DNA from: JBKHYG01 sp046565595
GTDB lineage: Bacteria; Actinomycetota; AC-67
Direction of reading: 5' to 3'
Length of the DNA: 44,284 bases
Assembly: GCA_046565595.1 (NCBI GenBank)
Contig: JBKHYG010000034.1
Location: forward strand, 1 to 44,284
Below, piece by piece: positions 15,152 to 21,984 of this stretch. Position 1 is the stretch's first letter; each line of letters starts with the position of its first letter. The translations under genes and the position numbers were made by a program. The notes under the pieces were generated by a model. That model had not been told where the DNA came from and made no database searches. It saw only the letters and a program-made list of their open reading frames with translations.

Positions 15152-16909
15152 ATGGCGAGGAGCAAGCAGCAGCAGTGGCCTCCGGTGTTCGCTCTGGGCA
15201 TCGTCGGGGTCCTGTTCTTCCTCGTGCTGCCGAACCCTCTGCGGATCCCGCAGAACAATCCGGCCGCTCAGGCCGAGTTCGCACCGGTTCCCGGCGACCG
15301 GGAGAGCTCCGGTAACGCCAACTTCGGACAGGTCGGCCAGGCAGGCTCGGAGGGTGTTGGCACTGGCGGTGGCGAGGGATTCGGTGGCCCCCCGGACCCG
15401 CCGCCTCCCCCGGACTTCATCTACAAGCCCAGCAACAAGAAGTGCATCGGCGATCCGCCGCGTCAGACCGAAGACCCCCTGTCTCCGCCGTGCGTACCCT
15501 TCTACGAAGGAGACAACGGCGGCAAGACATGGGAGGGCGTCACCGGCACCGAGATCCTGGTCGTCTACTACAACGATTTCAATGTCGAGGGCGACCTGAC
15601 CAAGCCCTATCGTCCAAGCGACGACCGAGCGGGCTACCCGGCGTACTACTACCAGAACCATGTGAAGACGGTTAAGGCGCTGCTGCGCTATTTCCAGGAT
15701 CGGTATCAGACCTATAACCGGCGCGTGCGTCTCATCGGGTATTCCAGCGGCGGCGGACTTGGGACGGCCGACTCTCAGCGGGTCGCCGAGATGCAGCGGA
15801 TAGCGGCGATGAAGCCGTTCGCAGTCGTCACCCTGATCGAGAACTCGCAATTCATCGCGCATCTCGCAAAGGATCTGGGTATCCCTCTGTTCGGCTGGAA
15901 CGAAGATGTGCCCCTGGAGACCTACGAAGCCAACCGTCCTTACATGTGGTCCTTCACGCCTGACCAGACCACCGAGACGGTCTGGTCGGGGGAGTTCATA
16001 TGCCGAAAGCTCCGCGGACGGCCAGCGCGCTTCACCACCGATCCTCTGCTTCTTGGCAAGCCCCGCAAGTTCGCGTTGCTCTTCCAGAATCCGCAACATT
16101 CCCAGCGAGGACCGTTCCTGTCGCAGTTGGCCGAGAGACTGCAGGAGCAGGTCAAGAAGAGCTGCGACATGACCTTCGATTATGTCCGGATGTTCAACCG
16201 CAACGGCGACGAGGAGGCCGGCCAGATGATGGCGGCCATGAAGACTCGCGACATCACGACCGTGGTCTGCTACTGCATCGCGCAGCAGACCGAACTCCAG
16301 GTCCCGAAGTTCCAGGCAGCGGCTTCGGGGGTCAGTTACTACCCAGAGTGGTACTGGGATTCGACCGCGGCTATGGATCACGCGCTCTGGCAGCAGCAGT
16401 ATGGGAATGCCTCCCAGAGGTCCTTCGGCACCTCGTACCTATGGCGCCAAGGCCCCTTCAATCAGAGCCACGCATACCGAGCATTCCAAGAGCAAGAGCC
16501 TGGTCAGATCCCCAACCTGCGTTTCAACTTCGAGATGTACCACACCTTCCTCAGTCTCTTCTCGGGCCTTCAAGGCGCCGGCCCTGGGCTCACGCCAGAG
16601 ACGATCGAACGCGGGATGTTCACCTTCACATGGCATCGACGGGACGATCCGATGGTGCCGACCGGTGGGTACGGGCTGTCCGGGCCTTGCGGGGTACCGG
16701 GGGGATGTAGCGCCTACACCTTCATCCACACCGGGATGGCCTGGTGGTACGACCCGAGCGGCGTGCCGCCCGGCAAGAACGAGCCGAACGGCTGCATCCG
16801 GGTCGTCCGCGGCGGCCAGCGTTTCTTCGGGCCGGACTGGCCAGCCGGCGACGACGACCTGTTCCTCCCCTCCAGTCCATGCAGCGAGGACAATCGGCGC
16901 GAACTCTGA
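15152..16909 (+). CDS. Membrane-anchored periplasmic-binding-fold protein, paralogue 1
   Basis: This 585-aa protein has one N-terminal membrane helix (about 11-26) and a juxtamembrane block NPLRIPQNNPAAQAEFAPVPG. A Gly/Pro linker (about 50-90) includes PPDPPPPPDF. After it comes a domain with the look of type I periplasmic-binding proteins (branched-chain amino-acid-binding LivJ type): TEILVVYYNDFN, PFAVVTLIENSQ, GIPLFGWNED and the closing VRGGQRFFG. Paired cysteines (KKC...PPC, ICRK, VCYC, SSPC) suggest an exported, disulfide-bonded domain. No permease or ATPase genes are near, so a transport role is not supported by context. It is strongly similar to the protein at 37096, most of all in the membrane segment. 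The ligand is unknown. Confidence 0.75.
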   Translation: MARSKQQQWPPVFALGIVGVLFFLVLPNPLRIPQNNPAAQAEFAPVPGDRESSGNANFGQVGQAGSEGVGTGGGEGFGGPPDPPPPPDFIYKPSNKKCIGDPPRQTEDPLSPPCVPFYEGDNGGKTWEGVTGTEILVVYYNDFNVEGDLTKPYRPSDDRAGYPAYYYQNHVKTVKALLRYFQDRYQTYNRRVRLIGYSSGGGLGTADSQRVAEMQRIAAMKPFAVVTLIENSQFIAHLAKDLGIPLFGWNEDVPLETYEANRPYMWSFTPDQTTETVWSGEFICRKLRGRPARFTTDPLLLGKPRKFALLFQNPQHSQRGPFLSQLAERLQEQVKKSCDMTFDYVRMFNRNGDEEAGQMMAAMKTRDITTVVCYCIAQQTELQVPKFQAAASGVSYYPEWYWDSTAAMDHALWQQQYGNASQRSFGTSYLWRQGPFNQSHAYRAFQEQEPGQIPNLRFNFEMYHTFLSLFSGLQGAGPGLTPETIERGMFTFTWHRRDDPMVPTGGYGLSGPCGVPGGCSAYTFIHTGMAWWYDPSGVPPGKNEPNGCIRVVRGGQRFFGPDWPAGDDDLFLPSSPCSEDNRREL

Positions 16910-16947
16910 AGGCTCAACAAAACCTCTGAAAAACCTTGCCGTCCTGC

Positions 16948-16975
16948 TTGCGTTCCGCCCAACTAACGCTAGATT
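16948..16975 (+). promoter_or_regulatory. Promoter of the HU gene
   Basis: TTGCGT (16948-16953), a 16-nt spacer and TAGATT (16970-16975) lie about 30 nt before GTG 17004, giving a short leader that includes AAGGGGG. Confidence 0.5.
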
Positions 16976-17003
16976 CCGCGCGACACCTAAAAGGGGGTTG
17001 TTT

Positions 17004-17507
17004 GTGAACAGGTCTCAGTTCCTCGATGCCGTAGCCAAGCGCGCCGATGCGCACAAGCGCGATGTCGAACATGTTTGGGAAGCCGCGGTCGCCGTCATCG
17101 GCGAGGCGGTCAAGAAGGGTGATCCGGTGGGGATCACCGGCTTCGGTAAGTTCGGTCAGCGTGTGACCAAGGCCCGTAAGGCCGGACTCGTGCGTAACCC
17201 GTTCACCGGCGAGATGGTCAAAGCTGCCGCTCGTCCAGCCATGAAGAAGCCGAAGTTCACCCCGGCGAAGCCGTTCAAGGAGTTCGTCTCGGGAAGCGCC
17301 AAGTCGCTCCCGACGAAGAACACCCGTCCGATGGCTCTGGCTTCTGACGACGCTTCTGCCAAGAAGGCGCCTGCGAAGAAGAAGCCAGCCGCCAAGAAGG
17401 CGACCGCTCGTAAGTCCGCGGCGAAGAAGCCGGCTGCGCGTAAGCCAGCCGCTCGGAAGTCCGCGGCGAAGAAGCCGGCTGCTCGCAAGACGACCAAGCG
17501 TCGTTGA
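17004..17507 (+). CDS. hupB: HU-family DNA-binding protein with basic tail
   Basis: The first 95 or so residues are a normal HU/IHF domain (GITGFGKF, VRNPFTGE) that bends and compacts DNA as a dimer. After it comes a tail of about 55 residues made of repeated Ala-Lys-Lys-Pro-Ala-Ala-Arg units (about 115-167), like mycobacterial HupB. The tail repeats are also visible at the DNA level as near-identical units around 17390-17490. GTG 17004 has AAGGGGG 6 nt upstream; the frame is open far upstream, but that part only overlaps the binding-fold gene. It is followed by a strong terminator. Confidence 0.93.
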   Translation: MNRSQFLDAVAKRADAHKRDVEHVWEAAVAVIGEAVKKGDPVGITGFGKFGQRVTKARKAGLVRNPFTGEMVKAAARPAMKKPKFTPAKPFKEFVSGSAKSLPTKNTRPMALASDDASAKKAPAKKKPAAKKATARKSAAKKPAARKPAARKSAAKKPAARKTTKRR

Positions 17508-17526
17508 GCTAGACCAGCCAGAAGCG

Positions 17527-17554
17527 AAGGGCGAGGCCGACGGCCTCGCCCTTT
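17527..17554 (+). terminator. Terminator after HU gene
   Basis: A 12-bp perfect stem (17527-17538 with 17542-17553) with a 3-nt loop GAC, ending in TTTC. It also faces the end of the convergent cold-shock-like gene. Confidence 0.8.
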
Positions 17555-17571
17555 CGTCTGTCGCGGAAAGA

Positions 17572-17775
17572 TCAGTCCAGCGTCAAGGTGAGGATGGTCA
17601 GATCCCGCACGCGGTCGCCGTCCAACTGGAACTTGACCCGCTGCCCCAAGCGGAAGAGGCGGATCCCCGTGTGGATGAACGCGTCGTGTCCGAAGGCGAG
17701 TTCGGTCTTCGCGTCATCCAGGATGACTCCGCTCTTGGTCTCTTCGTCGAAGGTCTTGATGGTTCCCTGCGGCAT
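17572..17775 (-). CDS. Cold-shock-domain-like small protein
   Basis: A 67-aa protein starting MPQGTIKTFDEET with the length and order of a CspA-type OB fold. The nucleic-acid motifs are degenerate: RNP1, normally Lys-Gly-x-Gly-Phe/Tyr-Ile, reads KSGVILDD, and RNP2 reads AFIHTG. The usual aromatic RNA/DNA-binding residues of RNP1 are missing, so binding may differ from classic cold-shock proteins. ATG 17775 has GGAGGTAA upstream and lies 4 nt after the cofC stop, so both are in one operon. It could act as a small nucleic-acid-binding regulator. Confidence 0.75.
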   Translation of the reverse strand: MPQGTIKTFDEETKSGVILDDAKTELAFGHDAFIHTGIRLFRLGQRVKFQLDGDRVRDLTILTLTLD

Positions 17776-17779
17776 TGCC

Positions 17780-18409
17780 TTACCTCCGATGCTGAGGATA
17801 CCCGAGTTCGGACAGCACCCCTCGCGTTGCTGCGCCGGCGATGGGCGCAACCAGTTCGAGATCCGCTGGCTCATCCACATCGATCGCTAGACCTTCGCAC
17901 GGGATCAGGGCGAAGGGGATCTGATAGCCGTAACAGGTTCCCTGGTGCGCACGGCGGCTCTCCGGACCGAAGTAGGTCGGGATCACATCGGGCTTCTGGC
18001 GCCACAGCGCGTTGGTTCCACGCCTTGCCCTATCGGTCGCTAATGTCACGCCGTCGCCCAAGGCCAGTCGAGCCAATTCCTCGGAGGTTGCGCCAGGGCA
18101 ATCGGAAGAGACGATGAGCATGCCTGTCGCTCCCGCTTCGATCGCCTCAGAGGTCGTGGCTGCCAGCGACTCGTTCAAGCCGACCTCGGGGGTCCGGTCC
18201 GGGACCGGCGTGGCTCCGGCATCGGTCGCGGTGTTGGCCGCATCATCATCGCTACACACCACCCAGACAGCGTCGAATCCCTTAGCGGCTGTGACGACAT
18301 CGGCCAGCATCGCGAGGGCGAGCCGCCGACGATCGTCTGCTGAGAGCACAACGCCGAGGCGCTCCTTGGCGCGCGCCAGAGGCTTCATCGGGATCAGGCA
18401 CAGCTTCAA
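17780..18409 (-). CDS. cofC: 2-phospho-L-lactate / phosphoenolpyruvate guanylyltransferase (F420 biosynthesis)
   Basis: This enzyme (CofC, called FbiD in mycobacteria) activates 2-phospholactate or phosphoenolpyruvate with GTP for coenzyme F420 assembly. The 209-aa protein has the nucleotidyltransferase start LCLIPMKPLARAKERLG, SSDCPGA with the metal Asp, ATDRARRGTNAL and YFGPESRRAH. The start is TTG 18409; no ATG gives a complete N-terminus. It is divergent from plsC. It shows that the host very likely makes F420, although fbiA, fbiB and fbiC are not in the window. Confidence 0.88.
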   Translation of the reverse strand: MKLCLIPMKPLARAKERLGVVLSADDRRRLALAMLADVVTAAKGFDAVWVVCSDDDAANTATDAGATPVPDRTPEVGLNESLAATTSEAIEAGATGMLIVSSDCPGATSEELARLALGDGVTLATDRARRGTNALWRQKPDVIPTYFGPESRRAHQGTCYGYQIPFALIPCEGLAIDVDEPADLELVAPIAGAATRGVLSELGYPQHRR

Positions 18410-18420
18410 CGCGAGCCCTT

Positions 18421-18430
18421 ACCGTAAGAT
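18421..18430. promoter_or_regulatory. Two -10 boxes sharing one TA: cofC (minus) and plsC (plus)
   Basis: The 10-mer ACCGTAAGAT reads TAAGAT on the plus strand (18425-18430) and TACGGT on the minus strand (18426-18421), sharing the central TA. The minus box lies 11 nt before the cofC TTG; the plus box gives a leader of about 33 nt for plsC. Confidence 0.45.
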
Positions 18431-18469
18431 TCGACGCGTAGGAACGAGCACCCACGGGAGGGGTTGTCG

Positions 18470-19150
18470 GTGACGCTGACATACAAGGCGGTCCAACTCA
18501 TACTGGTTCCGTTCCTGAAACTCTTCTGGCGGTGGCGGATCATCGATCTGCACAAGATCCCCGCCGATGGTCCGGTGATCATCGCCGCGAACCATATCTC
18601 CTACTTCGATCCGCTGTGTCACGCGCTGTGCGTGAACGAGTCGGGGCGCATCATGCGCGTGTTCGCCAAATCAGAGCTGTGGAAGAACCGGCTGCTGCGG
18701 GCGATCCTGAAGGGCGCTCAGATGATCCCCGTCGATCGGGGCTCTGGCGATGCCGGCCCGATAGCCGCCGCCGAGGGCGTGCTACGCGAGGGCGGCCTGG
18801 TGATGCTGTATCCCGAGTCGACGCTGTCCAAGCGCCCCGATCTGTTGCCGATGCAAGGCAAGACGGGGGTCGCGCGCGTGGCCCTATCCACCGGAGCTCC
18901 CGTCGTTCCAGTGGCCGTGTGGGGTTCACACTGGGTAGTGCCGCCGGGCGCGAAGTTCATCAAGGGCATCCGCAAACTGATCATCTTGAAGGTCGGCGAA
19001 CCGATGAGGTTCGACGATCTGGTCGGTCGCCAAGATGACCCGGATGTCAGACGCGATGTGACCGATCGGGTCATGAAGGAACTGGAGCTCCTCGTGCGCG
19101 ACATCCAGGATCTGCATCCCCGAGGTGCAGAGGTTCCCGAACGCAGATGA
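18470..19150 (+). CDS. plsC: 1-acyl-sn-glycerol-3-phosphate acyltransferase PlsC
   Basis: PlsC acylates lysophosphatidate to phosphatidate at the membrane. The 226-aa protein has the catalytic NHISYFD (HX4D) near residue 40 and YPESTLS near 110, and a hydrophobic N-terminus (AVQLILVPFLKLFW). GTG 18470 is chosen because GGGAGGGG lies 6 nt upstream; TTG 18464 is less likely. Its stop overlaps the gpsA start (ATGA). GpsA makes the glycerol-3-phosphate that feeds this pathway, so the pair forms a phospholipid operon. Confidence 0.9.
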   Translation: MTLTYKAVQLILVPFLKLFWRWRIIDLHKIPADGPVIIAANHISYFDPLCHALCVNESGRIMRVFAKSELWKNRLLRAILKGAQMIPVDRGSGDAGPIAAAEGVLREGGLVMLYPESTLSKRPDLLPMQGKTGVARVALSTGAPVVPVAVWGSHWVVPPGAKFIKGIRKLIILKVGEPMRFDDLVGRQDDPDVRRDVTDRVMKELELLVRDIQDLHPRGAEVPERR

Positions 19151-20163
19151 GCGCCAAGGTCGCGGTCCTGGGGAGCGGTTCGTGGGGAACGGCCTTCGCT
19201 GCCGTGGTCGCACGCAACGGGGTACCGACGACGCTGTGGGCTAGACGGACCGACGCCGCCCAAGAGATCGAATTGCGACACACCAACGAGTCGTACCTGC
19301 CCGGCATCGAACTTCCTGCGATGCTCGGCGCAACGACCGACATGCAAGAGGCGGTTCACCAGGCCGAACTGGTCGTCATGGGCGTGCCCAGCGACGGGTT
19401 CCGAGACCGCTGCCAAGAGGTCGCCCCGATGTTGAAGCCGGACGCGGTCCTGGTCTCTCTCTGCAAAGGGATCGAGCGGGCGTCTGGCCGCCGTATGAGC
19501 CAGGTAGCCGCAGAGGCTGCGGGCCTGCCAGCCGAACGGGTCGCGGTGATCAGCGGACCGAACCTCGCCAAGGAGGTCGCTCGTGGGCTACCCGGAGCCA
19601 CCGTGGCCGCGTCCGTCAGCGAGGAGACCGCCCGCAAGGTTCAGGCCCTGTGCCACGCTCCCACCTTCCGCGTCTACACCAACACCGATGTGATCGGAGT
19701 GGAGGTGGGGGGCGCCGTCAAGAACATCGCTGCCATCGCGGCAGGCGTAGCCGACGGCTACGGGTACGGAGAGAACGCCCTCAGCGCTCTGGTGACCCGT
19801 GGCCTGGTCGAGATCACGCGGCTAGGTGTTGCCCTCGGGGCGAACCCGATCACCTTCGTTGGCCTTGCGGGGGTAGGCGATCTGGTCGCGACCTGCATGT
19901 CGAAGCTGAGTCGCAACCACCATGTGGGCGAGGAACTCTCCAAGGGTCGTCGCCTGGACGACATCATCCAGAGCATGAACCAGGTCGCGGAGGGCGTCAA
20001 GAGTTGCGGTGCGATACTCGAGACCGCCGCGGAACTAGGTGTCGAGATGCCTATAGCCGAACGCGTCGGCAAGGTCCTCTATGAGGGTGCGGATGTCAAA
20101 GACATGGTGGATTCGTTGCTCACCCGCGATCCCGAGACCGAGTTCCGCGGCATCCCGAACTGA
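19147..20163 (+). CDS. gpsA: Glycerol-3-phosphate dehydrogenase [NAD(P)+] GpsA
   Basis: GpsA reduces dihydroxyacetone phosphate to sn-glycerol-3-phosphate for phospholipid synthesis. The 338-aa protein has the NAD(P) loop GSGSWGTAFA (9-18), GVPSDGFRD, SGPNLAKEVA and the catalytic-lysine block GGAVKNIAAIAAG. It is translationally coupled to plsC. It converges with the cupredoxin gene with only 9 bp between stops, and no hairpin is visible there. Confidence 0.95.
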   Translation: MSAKVAVLGSGSWGTAFAAVVARNGVPTTLWARRTDAAQEIELRHTNESYLPGIELPAMLGATTDMQEAVHQAELVVMGVPSDGFRDRCQEVAPMLKPDAVLVSLCKGIERASGRRMSQVAAEAAGLPAERVAVISGPNLAKEVARGLPGATVAASVSEETARKVQALCHAPTFRVYTNTDVIGVEVGGAVKNIAAIAAGVADGYGYGENALSALVTRGLVEITRLGVALGANPITFVGLAGVGDLVATCMSKLSRNHHVGEELSKGRRLDDIIQSMNQVAEGVKSCGAILETAAELGVEMPIAERVGKVLYEGADVKDMVDSLLTRDPETEFRGIPN

Positions 20164-20172
20164 GGCTGACCC

Positions 20173-20604
20173 TCAGGTGCCTTCCACGATGACCACGCCC
20201 ATCATCGAGGGATGCCTGCTGCATGCGTAGTCGTAGGTGCCTGGTACTTCGAAGGTGAAACTCACCTGGGTGCCCTGGTCCGGTAACTCTAGGTCGAAGC
20301 TACCGTCCTCGGCGGTCACGGTATGCAGGATCTCGTCTTGATTCTCCCAAGTGACCTTCGTGCCGGGCGCAACGGTCAGTTCGTTCGGCCGGAAGATGAA
20401 CCCTTGGATCGTGACCTCTTCGCCTCCACCAGCCGGGCTACCTGCACCCGAGGGTTCCGATGAGGATGAACACGCGGCGAGCATCAGCGACGCAGCTGCC
20501 AGGATCAGCAGGATGCGCCGTGATGCCCGGGGCGCCCGGGGCGCCCGGGACGCCCCAGAGGAAGGGGGTTCCCCGGGGCGTCCCAACTGGCGACCAGATG
20601 TCAT
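20173..20604 (-). CDS. Cupredoxin-domain lipoprotein
   Basis: A 143-aa protein with a lipobox LMLAAC (Cys45), a short Ser/Gly linker and a plastocyanin-like domain (62-143). Type 1 copper ligands are all present: His94 (EILHTV), then Cys128, His131 and Met134 or Met135 in YACSRHPSMMG. It is probably an outer-face copper protein for electron transfer or copper handling. The N-terminus is odd: 30 Arg/Pro-rich residues precede the hydrophobic core, encoded by GC-rich repeats. ATG 20604 is the only start available and overlaps the preceding gene's stop as ATGA, so the two lipoproteins are cotranslated. Confidence 0.85.
   Translation of the reverse strand: MTSGRQLGRPGEPPSSGASRAPRAPRASRRILLILAAASLMLAACSSSSEPSGAGSPAGGGEEVTIQGFIFRPNELTVAPGTKVTWENQDEILHTVTAEDGSFDLELPDQGTQVSFTFEVPGTYDYACSRHPSMMGVVIVEGT
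20524..20584. repeat. GC-rich repeats and inverted repeat inside the cupredoxin N-terminus
   Basis: About three tandem copies of a 9-bp unit (GGCGCCCGG type) at about 20528-20550 encode Ala-Pro-Arg repeats. Next to them a perfect 10-bp inverted repeat (20547-20556 with 20575-20584, 18-nt loop) can form a strong hairpin just after the start codon. Confidence 0.7.
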
Positions 20605-21830
20605 GCGAACTTCTTAGGGAACTGCTTCGCGATGGCATCCGCTAGGACCGCAGCGATGTGGTCCATGTGCTGAGCGGCTTCCCTCAACTTGCTGAAGGCG
20701 GAAGCGTCCTTGGCGACGACCGCATCGATCGCGGCGAAGGTCGACTCGACATGGCGGACCAAGACATCAGCGACGGCGTCCTTGGTCAGGTTCGGGTTGG
20801 CGCTCGCAAGGAACGCTCCGAAATCTGCCCTGTATCCGTCCAGGTCGTTGGCGGCCTTCTGGGCCTTCGCCTCATCTCCACCGGCCTTCGCGAGGGTGTA
20901 GTCCACGAAGAATCCGATGTGCTTCCTCCACAGCGGAAGGAACGCGTCTCCGGCTTCCTTGCCGTAGACCGATGCGATCGCCTGGCTCAGTGCGACGGAG
21001 TTCCCGTCCAGGGCATCGACCGCACCACCGGTGATCTTCGAGTCCATACCGAGGTTCACGGCCGCGTAGACCGCGATCCCAGCCAGGTACTCGTGTTCGA
21101 CCAACCCGTGCGTAAGGGTTGCACGCAGCCCAGATGCGCTGCCCGTGGCGTCGCCCGAGAACTTCTCAGGGAACTGACGCGAGATCGCGTCGCTCAGGAC
21201 CTCAGCGATCCCGACCATGTGCGATGCGCCCTTGCTCAGCAGCGCGAACTGGCCAGGCTTCTTCGCGACGACCGCATCGATCGCGGTGAAGGTCGCCTGG
21301 ACATGCGGCACGAGTGCCTTGGCAACCGCGTCCTTGGTCAGGTTCGGGTTGGCGCTGGCCAGGAACGCACCGAAGTCCGCCCGATAGCCGTCGAGATCCT
21401 TGCGGGCCTTGGCAGCCTTGGCGTTGTCTCCGCCTGCCTTGCCGAGGGTGTAGTCGACGAAGAATCCGATGTGCTTCCTCCACAACGGCAGGAACGCGTC
21501 TCCGGCTTCCTGGCCGTAGACCGAGGCGATGGCTTCGCTCAACTGGACCGAGTTCTCGTCTAGAGCGCCCACTGCGGCTTCGGTAAGCGGGTTGTCCATA
21601 CCGAGGTTCACGGCGTTGAAGATCGCTATGCCTGCCAGGTACTCGTGTCCGTCGAGCAGGAGCGTGAGGGTGGTCCGAAGGTCAGCCGAGCCGCTCATCG
21701 CCGGTGAGGACGGTGCACTGTCGGTCTTGCTGGCCGAAGGTGCGGGTTCCTGGGTCTGGGGCGATGTCGAGCTGCACGCGGCTCCGACCATCCCTAGCAC
21801 CAGTACGGCGCCTATGAGTCGTTTACGCAT
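20601..21830 (-). CDS. Internally duplicated lipoprotein of a His-containing helical family
   Basis: A 409-aa lipoprotein: signal peptide MRKRLIGAVLVLGMVGAAC with lipid Cys19, a Ser/Thr/Pro linker (20-48), then two repeats (about 49-224 and 233-408) offset by exactly 184 residues. Each repeat contains HEYLAG, EAGDAFLPLWRKHIGFF, DGYRADFGAFLASANPNL, a His-Val helix and an HM segment. Four histidines recur in register (62/246, 120/304, 176/360, 204/388), which suggests a helical bundle with a possible metal site in each copy. I recall similar repeats in uncharacterised secreted proteins, some labelled copper amine oxidase from a fused domain; no amine oxidase domain is present here. ATG 21830 has AAGGAG 7 nt upstream. 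The operon partner is a cupredoxin, and the divergent gene encodes an ECF sigma factor. Confidence 0.8.
   Translation of the reverse strand: MRKRLIGAVLVLGMVGAACSSTSPQTQEPAPSASKTDSAPSSPAMSGSADLRTTLTLLLDGHEYLAGIAIFNAVNLGMDNPLTEAAVGALDENSVQLSEAIASVYGQEAGDAFLPLWRKHIGFFVDYTLGKAGGDNAKAAKARKDLDGYRADFGAFLASANPNLTKDAVAKALVPHVQATFTAIDAVVAKKPGQFALLSKGASHMVGIAEVLSDAISRQFPEKFSGDATGSASGLRATLTHGLVEHEYLAGIAVYAAVNLGMDSKITGGAVDALDGNSVALSQAIASVYGKEAGDAFLPLWRKHIGFFVDYTLAKAGGDEAKAQKAANDLDGYRADFGAFLASANPNLTKDAVADVLVRHVESTFAAIDAVVAKDASAFSKLREAAQHMDHIAAVLADAIAKQFPKKFA
20607..21686 (-). repeat. In-frame tandem duplication, 552-bp period
   Basis: The two halves of the lipoprotein gene align without gaps at an offset of 552 bp (184 codons). 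For example, GTCCTTGGTCAGGTTCGGGT begins at 20778 and again at 21330 on the plus strand, and a second match around 20894 recurs at 21446. Confidence 0.9.
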
Positions 21831-21920
21831 CGTTTCTCTCCTTATCGTTGACGGGTGTTCGCCTGGTACCCGGATCGGGTCGTGAACGATCCCCGCGGCT
21901 TTCTTTCGGTTTCGAGGGTG

Positions 21921-21974
21921 ATACGGAGCCACCCGGGGCAGGGTTCATGAACCATTCAGGCTCCTGCTTCGTAT
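21921..21974. promoter_or_regulatory. Mirror-symmetric divergent ECF-type promoter
   Basis: The perfect palindrome GGTTCATGAACC (21942-21953) contains GAAC on both strands. On the plus strand GAAC (21949-21952) is followed after 17 nt by CGTAT (21970-21974), 10 nt before the sigma-factor ATG. On the minus strand GAAC (21946-21943) is followed after 17 nt by CGTAT (21925-21921), about 90 nt before the lipoprotein ATG. GAAC plus CGTAT with this spacing is the usual look of ECF sigma promoters. Confidence 0.7.
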
Positions 21975-21984
21975 ACCGTTGGAC

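Noticed and set aside
15107..16381. A 424-codon minus-strand open frame antisense to binding-fold paralogue 1
   Set aside because: It mirrors a supported gene, and the translation is low-complexity without motifs.
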